Of a DNA stretch of 16,997 nt, positions 7,036-15,072 are shown in pieces (the first letter of the stretch is position 1; each line of letters opens with the position of its first letter). The stretch comes from an uncultured Clostridia bacterium (lineage in GTDB: Bacteria; Bacillota; Clostridia; UBA1381; UMGS1253). The notes under the pieces were generated by a model that searched no databases, had not been told where the DNA came from, and saw only the letters and a list, made by a program, of their open reading frames with translations. The position numbers were made by a program, and so were the translations under genes. The stretch covers positions 1 to 16,997 of the forward strand of contig CALAUK010000206.1 of assembly GCA_937892135.1 (NCBI GenBank). Direction: 5' to 3'.

Positions 7036-9669
7036 TTATTTAAGTGATAATAGGTTTTCTTCAACCTGCTTTAGCATTTCTTTGTATTTTTCGCCCTTGG
7101 CTTTTTCTTCAGCTACAACCTTTTCGGGAGCTTTTGACACAAAACCCGGATTATTAAGCTTTCCTTCAACACGCTTAATTTCTGAAAGAAGAGTTTCTTT
7201 CTCTTTTGTTAAACGCTCAAGCTCTTTTTCCTTGTCAACAAGGTCAGATAAAGGAAGATAAATCGAAGCGCCCTCAACAACCAAAGAAACAGAACCGTCG
7301 GCATCGTATGCGCCGGAGAGAACTTCAACTTCGGATGCACCTGCAAGCTTTTCAAAGAAGATTGCGCCGTTTTTGAACACGTCTTCCATTTCTGTAACGA
7401 TAATAACCTTGGCTTTTCTTGAAACAGGAACATTCATCTCGGTTCTTGTGTTTCTTATAGCCTTGATTGAATTCATTATAATAGTCATGCTCTTCTCAGC
7501 CTCTGAGAAGTTTAGCTCTTCTTTATAAACGGGCCAGTCTGAAATCATAATGCTTTCGCCGTTGTGGGGAAGATGCTGCCATATTTCCTCGGTAATAAAC
7601 GGCATAAACGGATGAAGAAGCTTCATGGTTTCAGAAAGCACATAAGTTAATACATACTGTGCAGTTTTTGCTGTGGGGTTTTCCTTGTTAAACAAACGGG
7701 GCTTAACAAGCTCAATGTACCAATCACAGAAATCGTCCCATATAAAGTCATAAAGCTTTGAAAGTGCAACGCCTAAATCAAAATTGTCAAGATTTTCGGT
7801 TACTTCGCGAACAAGACGGTTAAACTTGCTTATAATCCACTTATCCTCTGTCTGAAGAAGTGCTTCTTCGGGAAGCGCGTTTTCATTAATTTCAAGGTTC
7901 ATCAAAACGAAACGGGAAGCGTTCCAGATTTTGTTTGCAAAGTTACGGCTCGCCTGAACCTTTTCGTCTGAAAAACGCATATCATTTCCGGGGGAATTAC
8001 CTGTTGCAAGGGTAAATCTCAACGCGTCTGCGCCGTATTTTTCAACAATTTCCAACGGGTCTATACCATTTCCAAGAGATTTAGACATTTTTCTTCCCTG
8101 AGCATCACGAACAAGTCCGTGAATGAATATGTGCTTAAAGGGTTCTTTTCCCATATGCTCCATAGAAGAGAAAATCATTCTTGCAACCCAGAAGAAGATA
8201 ATATCATATCCTGTTACAAGAACAGATGTGGGGAAGAACTTGTCAAGCTCGGGTGTTTTATTGGGCCAGCCAAGAGTTGAAAATGGCCATAGTGCTGAGC
8301 TGAACCATGTGTCTAAAACATCGGGATCCTGCTTCATTTTGCCGCCGCAATCGGGACAAGTGTCTACTGCTGTTTTGCTTACAACAGTTTTTCCGCATTT
8401 ATCGCAGTAGTAGGCAGGAATTCTGTGACCCCACCATAGCTGACGGGAAATACACCAGTCGTGAACATTTTCCATCCAGTTTAGATATGTCTTAGTAAAA
8501 CGGTCAGGAACGAACTGACAAGCGCCGGAGTTTACAATATCAATAGCCGCTTCTGCAAGAGGCTTCATTTTTACAAACCACTGCTTTGAGGTTATAGGCT
8601 CAACAGTAGTAGAACATCTGTAACACTCGCCTACATTATGAGGATGAGCCTCTGTTTTAATAAGGTATCCGTCTTTTTCAAGGTCAGCAAGCATAGCCTT
8701 TCTGCATTCGTAGCGGTCCATACCCTCGTATTTTCCTGCGTAGCTGTTCATTGAAGCGTCGTCATTCATAACCTTAATTTGCTCTAAGTTATGGCGAAGA
8801 CCCACTTCAAAGTCGTTGGGGTCATGAGCGGGAGTAATTTTAACTGCGCCTGTACCGAAATCTTTGTCAACATACTCATCGGCAATAATGGGGATTTCTC
8901 TGCCAACAAGGGGAAGAATAAGAGTTTTTCCAACTAAATCCTTGTATCTTTCATCCTCGGGGTTAACTGCAACTGCAGTATCACCAAACAAGGTTTCAGG
9001 TCTTGTTGTTGCGATTGTAAGATACTCGTCTGAATCTTTTACAAAATACTTAATGTGCCAGAAGTTGCCGTCCTGTTCTGTGTAGGAAACTTCTGCATCT
9101 GAAAGTGCTGTTAAACAATGGGGGCACCAGTTTATAATTCTGTTACCCTGATATATAAGGCCTTTATTGTAAAGGTTTATAAACACCTCTAAAACTGCAT
9201 CGCTGCAGCCCTCGTCCATAGTAAATCTTTCACGGTCCCAGTCACAAGAACAGCCGATTTTCTTAAGCTGATTGATAATTCTGTCGCCGTACATCTTTTT
9301 CCAGTCCCAGACACGCTCTAAGAATTTTTCTCTTCCTAAATCGTATCTTGTAAGACCTTCGTTTACTCTTAAGGACTCTTCAACTTTAATCTGTGTTGCG
9401 ATACCCGCATGGTCAGTTCCGGGCACCCATAATGCCTCGTAGCCTGCCATTCTTTTGTATCTTATCAAAATATCCTGCAAGGTCTCGTCAAGCGCGTGAC
9501 CCATATGAAGCTGACCTGTTACGTTCGGGGGAGGTATAACAATTGTAAACGGCGGCTTTTTGCTCTTTTCGTCCGCATGAAAATACTTGTTATCAACCCA
9601 GAACTTATAAAGTCTTTCTTCAAATTCTGCAGGCTCATAGGTTTTCGCTATGTTCTCTCTATTATCCAC
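7036..9669 (-). CDS. valS: Valyl-tRNA synthetase
   Basis: Class I aminoacyl-tRNA synthetase that charges tRNA-Val. At 877 residues it is full length. The signature PPPNVTGQLHMGH carries the HIGH-type motif (HMGH, 55-58). The CP1 editing domain has TTRPETLFGDTA from about 221. A Zn-ribbon-like pair of CxxC motifs (CDKC, CPDC) lies near 425-445, the KMSKS motif is at 527-531, and the anticodon-binding domain follows, with the C-terminal coiled coil (KEKELERLTKEKETLLSE). The start is GTG with AGGAGG ten bases upstream. It follows a 62-residue membrane-protein gene by 25 bases and shares its promoter at 9926-9954. No T-box sequence was recognised in the leader, although many Firmicute valS genes carry one. 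Confidence 0.97.
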   Translation of the reverse strand: MDNRENIAKTYEPAEFEERLYKFWVDNKYFHADEKSKKPPFTIVIPPPNVTGQLHMGHALDETLQDILIRYKRMAGYEALWVPGTDHAGIATQIKVEESLRVNEGLTRYDLGREKFLERVWDWKKMYGDRIINQLKKIGCSCDWDRERFTMDEGCSDAVLEVFINLYNKGLIYQGNRIINWCPHCLTALSDAEVSYTEQDGNFWHIKYFVKDSDEYLTIATTRPETLFGDTAVAVNPEDERYKDLVGKTLILPLVGREIPIIADEYVDKDFGTGAVKITPAHDPNDFEVGLRHNLEQIKVMNDDASMNSYAGKYEGMDRYECRKAMLADLEKDGYLIKTEAHPHNVGECYRCSTTVEPITSKQWFVKMKPLAEAAIDIVNSGACQFVPDRFTKTYLNWMENVHDWCISRQLWWGHRIPAYYCDKCGKTVVSKTAVDTCPDCGGKMKQDPDVLDTWFSSALWPFSTLGWPNKTPELDKFFPTSVLVTGYDIIFFWVARMIFSSMEHMGKEPFKHIFIHGLVRDAQGRKMSKSLGNGIDPLEIVEKYGADALRFTLATGNSPGNDMRFSDEKVQASRNFANKIWNASRFVLMNLEINENALPEEALLQTEDKWIISKFNRLVREVTENLDNFDLGVALSKLYDFIWDDFCDWYIELVKPRLFNKENPTAKTAQYVLTYVLSETMKLLHPFMPFITEEIWQHLPHNGESIMISDWPVYKEELNFSEAEKSMTIIMNSIKAIRNTRTEMNVPVSRKAKVIIVTEMEDVFKNGAIFFEKLAGASEVEVLSGAYDADGSVSLVVEGASIYLPLSDLVDKEKELERLTKEKETLLSEIKRVEGKLNNPGFVSKAPEKVVAEEKAKGEKYKEMLKQVEENLLSLK

Positions 9670-9694
9670 TGTATATTCCTCCTAAATGTTGTTA

Positions 9695-9883
9695 TCATAT
9701 CTTGTCTGCCAGAACTAAAAAAAGAGCCGTGACAGACATCACAAAAAACATAATAAGCTTAAATTTAAATATTTTTTCCTCGCTTACATCCTTTTTAAAA
9801 ATTACAGGAGCAAGCCTTTTTGCTGAAAGTGCGGCTATGCCGCAAATGACGACAACGGACATTAAAATTATTCTTAAAACCAT
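9695..9883 (-). CDS. Small membrane protein (62 aa), first gene of the valS transcript
   Basis: 62 residues from ATG 9881-9883, with AAGGA about ten bases upstream. Two hydrophobic segments (residues about 3-18 and 43-60, VVVICGIAAL and LIMFFVMSVTALFLVLA) flank a basic and acidic loop (VIFKKDVSEEKIFKFK), suggesting a two-helix hairpin in the membrane. It ends 25 bases before valS and sits 43 bases after a good promoter's -10 box, so it is very likely translated and co-transcribed with valS. I do not recognise a family. The alternative, that it is a chance frame, is less likely given the ribosome site, the spacing and the clean two-helix pattern. Confidence 0.7.
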   Translation of the reverse strand: MVLRIILMSVVVICGIAALSAKRLAPVIFKKDVSEEKIFKFKLIMFFVMSVTALFLVLADKI

Positions 9884-9910
9884 ATGTATCTCACAGTCCT
9901 TCTGCTAAAA

Positions 9911-9933
9911 AATACAATCATTATTATTGTATT
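9911..9933. repeat. Inverted repeat over the valS-operon -10 box
   Basis: Arms AATACAAT (9911-9918) and ATTGTATT (9926-9933) are perfectly complementary with a seven-base spacer. On the minus strand the upstream arm contains the -10 box TACAAT and the downstream arm lies at about the first transcribed bases. This is where a repressor site would sit; alternatively it is a small hairpin at the 5' end of the message. Confidence 0.55.
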
Positions 9934-9954
9934 TGAAAAATAAAAAAAAGTCAA
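9926..9954 (-). promoter_or_regulatory. SigA-type promoter for the small membrane gene and valS
   Basis: Minus strand TTGACT (9949-9954), 17 bases, TACAAT (9926-9931). The implied start site is near 9919, giving a leader of about 36 bases to the ATG at 9883, too short to hold a T-box. Confidence 0.8.
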
Positions 9955-10034
9955 GAGAAAAATGCTTATTTCATAGCTTTTTCGTCAAAATCGGCGTACA
10001 TTTATAAACTATTTGTAAAAAAAGAAGAATTGTT

Positions 10035-10063
10035 TTGACTTTACGGGAAAAATAATATATAAT
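10035..10063 (+). promoter_or_regulatory. SigA-type promoter for the S2P-scpAB-ytfJ operon
   Basis: TTGACT (10035-10040), 17 bases, TATAAT (10058-10063). The implied start site is near 10070, about 31 bases before the TTG start codon at 10101. Confidence 0.82.
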
Positions 10064-10100
10064 ATAGTTAAAATAATGTATATATGGAGAGTGTTTTATT

Positions 10101-10790
10101 TTGCTTGGTTCTTTAGCAAGTGGTACGGGTTTTTCAGATATTATTTTAAATATACTTTATTCTTTGCCGGCTATCGTTATAGCAATTTCGTTTCATGAGT
10201 ATGCGCATGGTCTTATGGCGTACTGGCTTGGAGATAACACTGCAAAGTATTACGGAAGACTTACTGTTAATCCTAAGGCTCATTTTAATTTGTACGGAGC
10301 TTTATGCATGCTCGTTTTTGGCTTTGGCTGGGCAAATCCCGTGCCGGTAAATGTAAGAGCTTTAAAAAATCCTAAAAGGGATTCTGTTTTGGTTTCTCTT
10401 GCAGGGCCTTTGATGAACTTTTTAGTAGCAATAGTGTCGTTTGTTTTGTATTCTGTGATGTTTGCGCTGAGTTTAAAGCTTGAAAATGAAGTTTTGATTA
10501 AGGTGCTTGGAATTATGGGAAACATTTTTCTTATATCATCAAGTCTTAATTTAGGTCTTATGGTGTTTAATCTTTTGCCCATACCTCCTCTTGACGGTTC
10601 AAAGATTTTATTCCCGTTTTTGCCGGCAAGATGCTACAAGGTTATTTTAACTCTTGAGCGTTACGGCTTTATGATTTTGATGCTTTTGCTTGCAACAGGA
10701 ATTTTAGACATTCCTTTAATGTGGCTTCGCGGAATTGTTTCCGTACCTGTTATGAAAATCGGGGAATTGGTTTTCAAATTATTTGTGTAA
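10101..10790 (+). CDS. Site-2 protease family (M50B) membrane metalloprotease
   Basis: An intramembrane zinc metalloprotease of the M50 family, 229 residues. The zinc motif HExxH appears as HEYAH at 32-36 inside the first membrane segment, and the third ligand lies in NLLPIPPLDG (157-166, D165). About six hydrophobic segments fill the length, and there is no PDZ domain, which separates it from RseP/RasP and places it in the short S2P group. The substrate is unknown; SpoIVFB is a relative, but nothing here shows that role. Start: the only sensible in-frame codon is TTG 10101, with GGAGAG at 10086-10091; the ATG at 10084 is out of frame. It leads the operon and its stop lies six to twelve bases before scpA. 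This gene precedes scpA in many Clostridia. Confidence 0.9.
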   Translation: MLGSLASGTGFSDIILNILYSLPAIVIAISFHEYAHGLMAYWLGDNTAKYYGRLTVNPKAHFNLYGALCMLVFGFGWANPVPVNVRALKNPKRDSVLVSLAGPLMNFLVAIVSFVLYSVMFALSLKLENEVLIKVLGIMGNIFLISSSLNLGLMVFNLLPIPPLDGSKILFPFLPARCYKVILTLERYGFMILMLLLATGILDIPLMWLRGIVSVPVMKIGELVFKLFV

Positions 10791-10802
10791 TGGTGAATGT
10801 TT

Positions 10803-11549
10803 ATGGAAAAGCTTTCTTTCAGGCTTGTTGTGTTTGAGGGCCCGTTAGACCTTCTTTTGCAGCTTATAAGCAAAAATAAAGTTAATATTTATGACATACC
10901 CATAAAGGAAATTACTGCTCAGTATTTTGAGGTTATCGAAAAAATGCAGGAGATGGATCTTGAGGTGTCGAGCGAGTTTATCACTATGGCCGCTCAGCTT
11001 CTTTACATAAAGTCGAAGATGCTTTTGCCACAAGATGATGAAGAAGATGAAGAAGACCCGAGAGCTGACCTTGCGGCAAGGCTTTTAGAGTATAAAAAAT
11101 ACAAAGAGGCATCGGGGTATTTAAAGGAGCATGAATTTTCGTCAAGATATATGTTTTTTAAAGCTCCCGATGATGTTGAACCTAAGGTTGTAGAATATAA
11201 AGGTGATTTTGATATTTCAAAGCTTACTGAGGCTTTTTATGATATTTTAGAGAGAACAAAGAGAAGACAGCCGCCTCCTAAAAAGATTTTTGACGGTATT
11301 GTGAAAAGGAGCATCGTTTCAGTTAAAGACAAAATAACTGAAATTCTTGATGCGGTTTCGGGCGGCAGAAAGATAAGCTTTAACGAGTGGTTTGAAAATT
11401 TGATATACCGTGAAGAGATGGTTGCATCGTTTCTTGCGGTTTTAGAGCTTATTAAAGACGGCAGGCTCAAGGTAGTATATAGAAGTGATAAGAGAGACTT
11501 TGAAATGAGCCAGGGCGAAAAAAATGAGGAGATAAATGATGAGTATTAA
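10803..11549 (+). CDS. scpA: ScpA, kleisin subunit of the Smc complex
   Basis: ScpA bridges the two heads of the Smc dimer and binds ScpB. The N-terminal kleisin domain is plain: FEGPLDLLLQLISKNKVNIYDIPI, typed here as FEGPLDLLLQLI and then KVNIYDIPI, followed by EFITMAAQLLYIKSKMLLP. An acidic linker (DDEEDEEDPRAD) leads to the C-terminal winged-helix region ending FLAVLELIKDGRLKV. The length (248 residues) is normal. Two ATG codons are possible, 10797 and 10803; I prefer 10803 because the GGTG at 10792-10795 is correctly spaced only for it (the other start adds two residues). It overlaps scpB by 14 bases, indicating translational coupling. Confidence 0.95.
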   Translation: MEKLSFRLVVFEGPLDLLLQLISKNKVNIYDIPIKEITAQYFEVIEKMQEMDLEVSSEFITMAAQLLYIKSKMLLPQDDEEDEEDPRADLAARLLEYKKYKEASGYLKEHEFSSRYMFFKAPDDVEPKVVEYKGDFDISKLTEAFYDILERTKRRQPPPKKIFDGIVKRSIVSVKDKITEILDAVSGGRKISFNEWFENLIYREEMVASFLAVLELIKDGRLKVVYRSDKRDFEMSQGEKNEEINDEY

Positions 11550-12090
11550 TTTACAGGGAATACTAGAGAGCGTGCTTTTTGCGGCGGGAGAGGCCGTGAG
11601 AGCAGACAAGCTTGCAGAGATTGCAAATGTAAGTGAAGCTCAAATTCATGAAGAGGCAAGAAAGCTTAAGGCTCTCTATGATGAAGAGAAGAGAGGTTTT
11701 TTAATTCTTGAAATTGACGATGGATACCAGATTTGCACGAGACCCGAGTATTATACATACGTTCAGGAAATGGCGGGAATTCGCCGTCAGCAAGGGTTAT
11801 CGAGTGCAGCTTTGGAGGTTTTGAGCATAGTTGCGTATAATCAGCCTGTTACAAAGGGAACAATAGAGTATGTAAGAGGCGTTAACTCAGATGGCGCTGT
11901 GTATCGTCTTGTGGAGAGAGGGCTTATTGAAGAAAAAGGCCGTCTTGATGCTCCGGGAAAGCCGATTTTATATGTTACTACTCAGGAATTTTTAAGAAAC
12001 TTCGGCCTTAAATCGCTTGAGGATTTGCCCGATATTGACGGAGAAGTTGAAACTCCCGAATACGGAGAGCAGCTTAGCATAGAAGTGTGA
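11536..12090 (+). CDS. scpB: ScpB, winged-helix subunit of the Smc complex
   Basis: ScpB is a dimeric winged-helix protein that binds ScpA. The 184-residue product shows the conserved features: ILESVLFAAGEAV at the start, the second winged helix with LSSAALEVLSIVAYNQPVTK and then IEYVRGVNSDGAVYRLVERGLI (near residues 94-137), and the GRLDAPGKPILYVTT hairpin. Start ATG at 11536, with a second ATG at 11539; the GAGGAG sequence just upstream can serve either. The short C-terminal tail after FGLKSLEDLP is usual. Confidence 0.95.
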   Translation: MMSINLQGILESVLFAAGEAVRADKLAEIANVSEAQIHEEARKLKALYDEEKRGFLILEIDDGYQICTRPEYYTYVQEMAGIRRQQGLSSAALEVLSIVAYNQPVTKGTIEYVRGVNSDGAVYRLVERGLIEEKGRLDAPGKPILYVTTQEFLRNFGLKSLEDLPDIDGEVETPEYGEQLSIEV

Positions 12091-12118
12091 TTAAGTTTAC
12101 GAAAGAGGGGTTAGGTTT

Positions 12119-12706
12119 ATGCTGTGGATAATAATATTTATTCTTTTGCTTATAGCCTTTTTTCTTCTCTTTTATGTAAAAATGGGAGTTTATTATGTAT
12201 ATTCTGCAGAAAGGATGCAGAATATATTAAAAGTAACAGTAATGGGTATCACAGTTTTTGAGACAGGCAAAAACAAGAAAAAGAAAAAAACTTCTGATAA
12301 ACCAAAAAAGGAAAAGAAAAAACTTAGCTATGAGGATTTTAGAAAATCCTTAGATAACTGGGATATAAATAAGGAAACACTTAAAGAAGATATTAAAGGG
12401 ACTTTTAAGAATCTAAGGCGTATTGCGAGGATAAGAAAGGCTCGCTGTGATTTTACTTTTGGATTTTCAGATGCGGCAAAAACAGGAATTGCAGCAGGTG
12501 TTTCTTATGGTGTTGTATATGGTGCTTTTTCATTGTTATACGACTGGTTTAAAATGAAAGAAAAGAATTTATCCATAAATGTAAATCCTGATTTTACGAA
12601 AGAAGTGTGCGAGCTTAATTTGGAGTTTAAGCTTACAGTTAAGTCATTGTTTGCGCTTCTTGCAGTAAGAGATGTTATAAAAATTTATTTAGCACTTACA
12701 AAATAA
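12119..12706 (+). CDS. DUF2953 membrane-anchored protein
   Basis: 195 residues. Residues 1-21 are a membrane segment (LWIIIFILLLIAFFLLFYV) without a cleavage site, so it is probably an N-terminal anchor. A very lysine-rich linker (about 50-70) follows, then a region with conserved-looking ARCDFTFGFSDAAKTG and a weakly hydrophobic segment GVSYGVVYGAFSLLY. The C-terminal third reads INVNPDF, typical of DUF2953. Clostridia usually have this gene between scpB and ytfJ, as here, and Bacillus has the related YtfI beside ytfJ. Its role is unknown, with a sporulation link suggested only by position. ATG start with GAGGGG eight bases upstream; 28 bases after scpB. Confidence 0.82.
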   Translation: MLWIIIFILLLIAFFLLFYVKMGVYYVYSAERMQNILKVTVMGITVFETGKNKKKKKTSDKPKKEKKKLSYEDFRKSLDNWDINKETLKEDIKGTFKNLRRIARIRKARCDFTFGFSDAAKTGIAAGVSYGVVYGAFSLLYDWFKMKEKNLSINVNPDFTKEVCELNLEFKLTVKSLFALLAVRDVIKIYLALTK

Positions 12707-12733
12707 TAAATATATAAAAAGGCGGTGTATGGT

Positions 12734-13150
12734 ATGAGTCATCCTATTGAATCAATTATGGAGACAGCTTTAAAAAATCTAAAGGAAATGGTGGATGTTG
12801 AAACAATCGTTGGGGATGCGGTTGAAGCGCCTAACGGAACAGTAATTATCCCGATTTCAAAGGTTAGCTTTGGCTTTGCTGCCGGCGGCAGTGAGTTTGG
12901 CAAAAAGGACGAGTCAAATCAGGCTAAGTTTGGCGGAGGTTCAGGCGGCGGTGTGTCAATTTCTCCCGTAGCGTTTATGGTGGTAGGAGAAAATCAGATT
13001 AAGCTTCTTCCTGTTTCAAGCGCAAGCACATCGGTTGACAGAATCATAGATGCTGTTCCCGGTATGATTGAAAAGATTAACAACAAAATCTGTAAGATTA
13101 AAGCGGATAAAAAAGCAAAAGAAGAGCCCGGAAATGTAAAAGAGGCTTAA
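12734..13150 (+). CDS. ytfJ: YtfJ/GerW-family spore protein
   Basis: A small spore protein conserved in endospore formers. The N-terminus SHPIESIMETALKNLKEMV followed by DVETIVGDAV matches the family, the middle has the characteristic VIIPISKVSFGFAAGG and Gly-rich FGGGSGGGVS, and then PVAFMVVGENQIKLLPV. The C-terminal tail is lysine-rich and low complexity. Start taken at ATG 12734 (138 residues), because the ribosome site GGCGGTG at 12721-12727 lies just before it; the in-frame GTG at 12725 is inside that site. It is the last gene of the operon, 27 bases after the DUF2953 gene, and is followed at once by a terminator. An extra forespore promoter inside the operon was looked for but not convincingly seen. 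Confidence 0.93.
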   Translation: MSHPIESIMETALKNLKEMVDVETIVGDAVEAPNGTVIIPISKVSFGFAAGGSEFGKKDESNQAKFGGGSGGGVSISPVAFMVVGENQIKLLPVSSASTSVDRIIDAVPGMIEKINNKICKIKADKKAKEEPGNVKEA

Positions 13151-13151
13151 C

Positions 13152-13187
13152 AAAAAAGAATGTTTGCCAAGGCAAACATTCTTTTTT
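13152..13187 (+). terminator. Terminator of the S2P-scpAB-ytfJ operon
   Basis: A perfect 17-bp stem (AAAAAAGAATGTTTGCC against GGCAAACATTCTTTTTT) with only AA between the arms, starting one base after the ytfJ stop. The T-run closes the right arm. Being symmetrical it could act on both strands. Confidence 0.88.
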
Positions 13188-13190
13188 ATG

Positions 13191-13219
13191 TTTACAAATC
13201 AAAAATTATGTGCTAAAAT
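13191..13219 (+). promoter_or_regulatory. SigA-type promoter for the lipoprotein gene
   Basis: TTTACA (13191-13196), 17 bases, TAAAAT (13214-13219). It begins four bases after the preceding terminator. The implied start site near 13226 lies past the GTG at 13225, which settles the start codon of the next gene at 13252. Confidence 0.72.
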
Positions 13220-13251
13220 AGTTTGTGAAAACAAGTGAAAGCGGTGATTTT

Positions 13252-13656
13252 GTGAAAAAAGCGATTGTTTTGCTTTTGGCGATAAGCCTGATGTTTTTGG
13301 TTTCCTGCGGAAAAGATGATTCTCAAAAGTATATTGATGAGCAGGAAAAGAAAATTCAGAAGATTGAAAATGATAATAAAACCGAGGATGGAATTTTCGT
13401 TCTTAAAAACAGCTTAAGCGAGGATATTTATTCTATTGAGTTTGTCGCAGCTGATAAAGAAAATCTTATTTTAGATGCTGTTTTACCTGCGGGAAATGAG
13501 GTTAAAATTAAAAACTCAGGCGAGTGGGAGCTTAAGATAAAATGTATAGATGACGATGGAGAATACTATTATAAAAGCTTTGGAAAAATTAATTTTGATT
13601 TAGATAGTGTCACTTTAAAAGAAGAAAATGGAAAATATATCGCAGAGCTTGAATAA
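13252..13656 (+). CDS. Small lipoprotein of unknown function
   Basis: 134 residues. The signal peptide (KKAIVLLLAISLMFLVSC) ends in the lipobox LVSC with the lipidated Cys at residue 19, so the protein should be anchored to the outer face of the membrane. A charged linker (KYIDEQEKKIQKIENDNK) leads to a domain of about 85 residues that looks beta-rich: FVLKNSLSEDIYSIEFV, then AGNEVKIKNSGEWELKIKCIDDDG. A sandwich fold is likely, but I do not recognise the family. Start GTG 13252 is chosen because GGTGAT lies directly upstream and the promoter excludes the in-frame GTG at 13225. It is a single-gene unit between two terminators. Confidence 0.8.
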   Translation: MKKAIVLLLAISLMFLVSCGKDDSQKYIDEQEKKIQKIENDNKTEDGIFVLKNSLSEDIYSIEFVAADKENLILDAVLPAGNEVKIKNSGEWELKIKCIDDDGEYYYKSFGKINFDLDSVTLKEENGKYIAELE

Positions 13657-13690
13657 AAAAATAAAGGCGGAAAAACCGCCTTTATTTTTT
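13657..13690. terminator. Bidirectional terminator between lipoprotein and antiporter genes
   Basis: Stem AAAAATAAAGGCGG pairing with CCGCCTTTATTTTT around an AAAAA loop. A and T runs on both sides let it stop the plus-strand lipoprotein transcript and the minus-strand antiporter transcript; it abuts both stop codons. Confidence 0.88.
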
Positions 13691-14979
13691 TATCTGTTTT
13701 TTGCTTCTTCAAGCTTTGACTGTCTTCTTTGTTTAACTTCGTCAGACATAGGCTTGATATCGCCCGCTGCAGTAAGAGCCATTCTTGTCATAACGGGTCC
13801 GAATAATTCGTAGATTAAAACCGCAAAAAGAGTTATGTTTCTGATAAGATTTCCCTCTTGACCAAGCTGCATAGCAGTTGCACACATGCCAAGTGCAACA
13901 CCTGCCTGAGGAAGAAGTGTTATACCTAAGTATTTGCAAATCTCGGGAGAACACTTTGTAGCCTTTGCGCTTGCGTATGAGCCATAGTATTTTCCAAGTG
14001 AACGGAAAATGATGTATATTATACCGATTACAACGATAGCTAAATCGGAAAAAACGCCAAGCTCAAGTTCTGCACCGCTTATAACGAAAAACAGCGCAAG
14101 AAGAGGAGAGGTCCATTTTTCTGATTTTTCCATAAGGTCATGAGAAAGCGGACAAATATTACAGAATACTGTTCCAAGCATCATACAAACCAAAAGTGAT
14201 GAAAAGCTTATATGAACAGGTCCTATATGGAAATCAAGCATCGAAAGAGACACTGTTAAAAACACAAAAGCGATAGTCATATTAAGACGGTTTGTGTTTG
14301 AATTAAAGAGCTTTTCAAGCTGTGTTAAAATCCATCCCATTATTGCACCAAGAGAAAGCGACATAATAATTTCAACAAGGGGATTAACAACTATTGAAAT
14401 AATATCAACAGCTCCTGCAATAAGGCTCTTGGCAATACCAAATGAAACCGCAAAAACAATCAGGCCAACAGCATCGTCTAATGCAACGATTGGCAAAAGA
14501 AGACTTGTTAAAGGGCCTTTAGCCTTATACTGTCTTACAACCATAAGTGTTGCTGCGGGCGCTGTTGCAGTTGCAATAGCACCTAAAGTAATAAGCTGAG
14601 AAACTGATAGCTTATCAGGCATAATAAGATGCACAACAAGAAGAGCTATATCGACAAAAAGGGTTGCGACCAATGCCTGAAAGATACCTATAACAAAGGC
14701 TTGTTTGCCTATTTTCTTTAAATCCTCAATACGAAACTCACTTCCGATTGAAAAGGCTATAAAGCCAAGTGCTACTTCCGAAATAAGAGATAGCTTTTCT
14801 ACTGCATCGTGAGAACTAAAGCCGAGGCCTTCGATTCCTGCAGCACCAAGACAATAGGGGCCTATAAGAACGCCTGCGATCAGATATGCAGTAACTGACG
14901 GCAATTTTAAGCGTTTGAAGGCTCTTGTCATCAGAAGACCTGCTAAAAGGGCTATTGAAACTGATAATAATATGTTCAT
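13690..14979 (-). CDS. CPA2-family cation/proton antiporter
   Basis: A membrane transporter of 429 residues with about 12 hydrophobic segments, of the monovalent cation:proton antiporter-2 (KefB/NapA-like) family. Family marks: GLLMTRAFKRLKLPSVTAYLIAGVLIGP in the first two helices (typed as KLPSVTAYLIAGVLIGP), the TM4-like ATATAPAATLMVVRQ (137-150), and the paired acids D168-D169 in VALDDAVGL, the site usually involved in ion binding. It has no RCK/TrkA-N domain, so regulation by nucleotides is not expected from this chain. Whether it moves Na+ or K+ cannot be told. ATG start with AAGGAG nine bases upstream, own promoter at 15019-15047, and a stop codon directly at a bidirectional terminator. 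Confidence 0.9.
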   Translation of the reverse strand: MNILLSVSIALLAGLLMTRAFKRLKLPSVTAYLIAGVLIGPYCLGAAGIEGLGFSSHDAVEKLSLISEVALGFIAFSIGSEFRIEDLKKIGKQAFVIGIFQALVATLFVDIALLVVHLIMPDKLSVSQLITLGAIATATAPAATLMVVRQYKAKGPLTSLLLPIVALDDAVGLIVFAVSFGIAKSLIAGAVDIISIVVNPLVEIIMSLSLGAIMGWILTQLEKLFNSNTNRLNMTIAFVFLTVSLSMLDFHIGPVHISFSSLLVCMMLGTVFCNICPLSHDLMEKSEKWTSPLLALFFVISGAELELGVFSDLAIVVIGIIYIIFRSLGKYYGSYASAKATKCSPEICKYLGITLLPQAGVALGMCATAMQLGQEGNLIRNITLFAVLIYELFGPVMTRMALTAAGDIKPMSDEVKQRRQSKLEEAKNR

Positions 14980-15018
14980 ACTGAAAACTCCTTAAACCTA
15001 ATATAAAAGATCATACCT

Positions 15019-15047
15019 AATATACAACTTTATTTATTAAAAGTCAA
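15019..15047 (-). promoter_or_regulatory. SigA-type promoter for the antiporter gene
   Basis: Minus strand TTGACT (15042-15047), 17 bases, TATATT (15019-15024), implied start near 15012. It lies only 26 bases past the ClC gene stop, and no strong terminator separates them, so some ClC transcripts may also read into the antiporter. Confidence 0.72.
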
Positions 15048-15072
15048 CAGAAAAAATCACGAATTTATGTGC

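Noticed and set aside
9670..10100. T-box riboswitch for valS
   Set aside because: No sequence like the conserved T-box core was found on the minus strand, and the leader after the promoter is too short.
13225..13251. Start of the lipoprotein at GTG 13225
   Set aside because: It would lie at or before the expected transcript start, and the signal peptide is well formed from GTG 13252.
15048..15072. Terminator after the ClC gene
   Set aside because: Only a six-bp A/T stem near the stop codon and a T-run set off from it; too weak to call.
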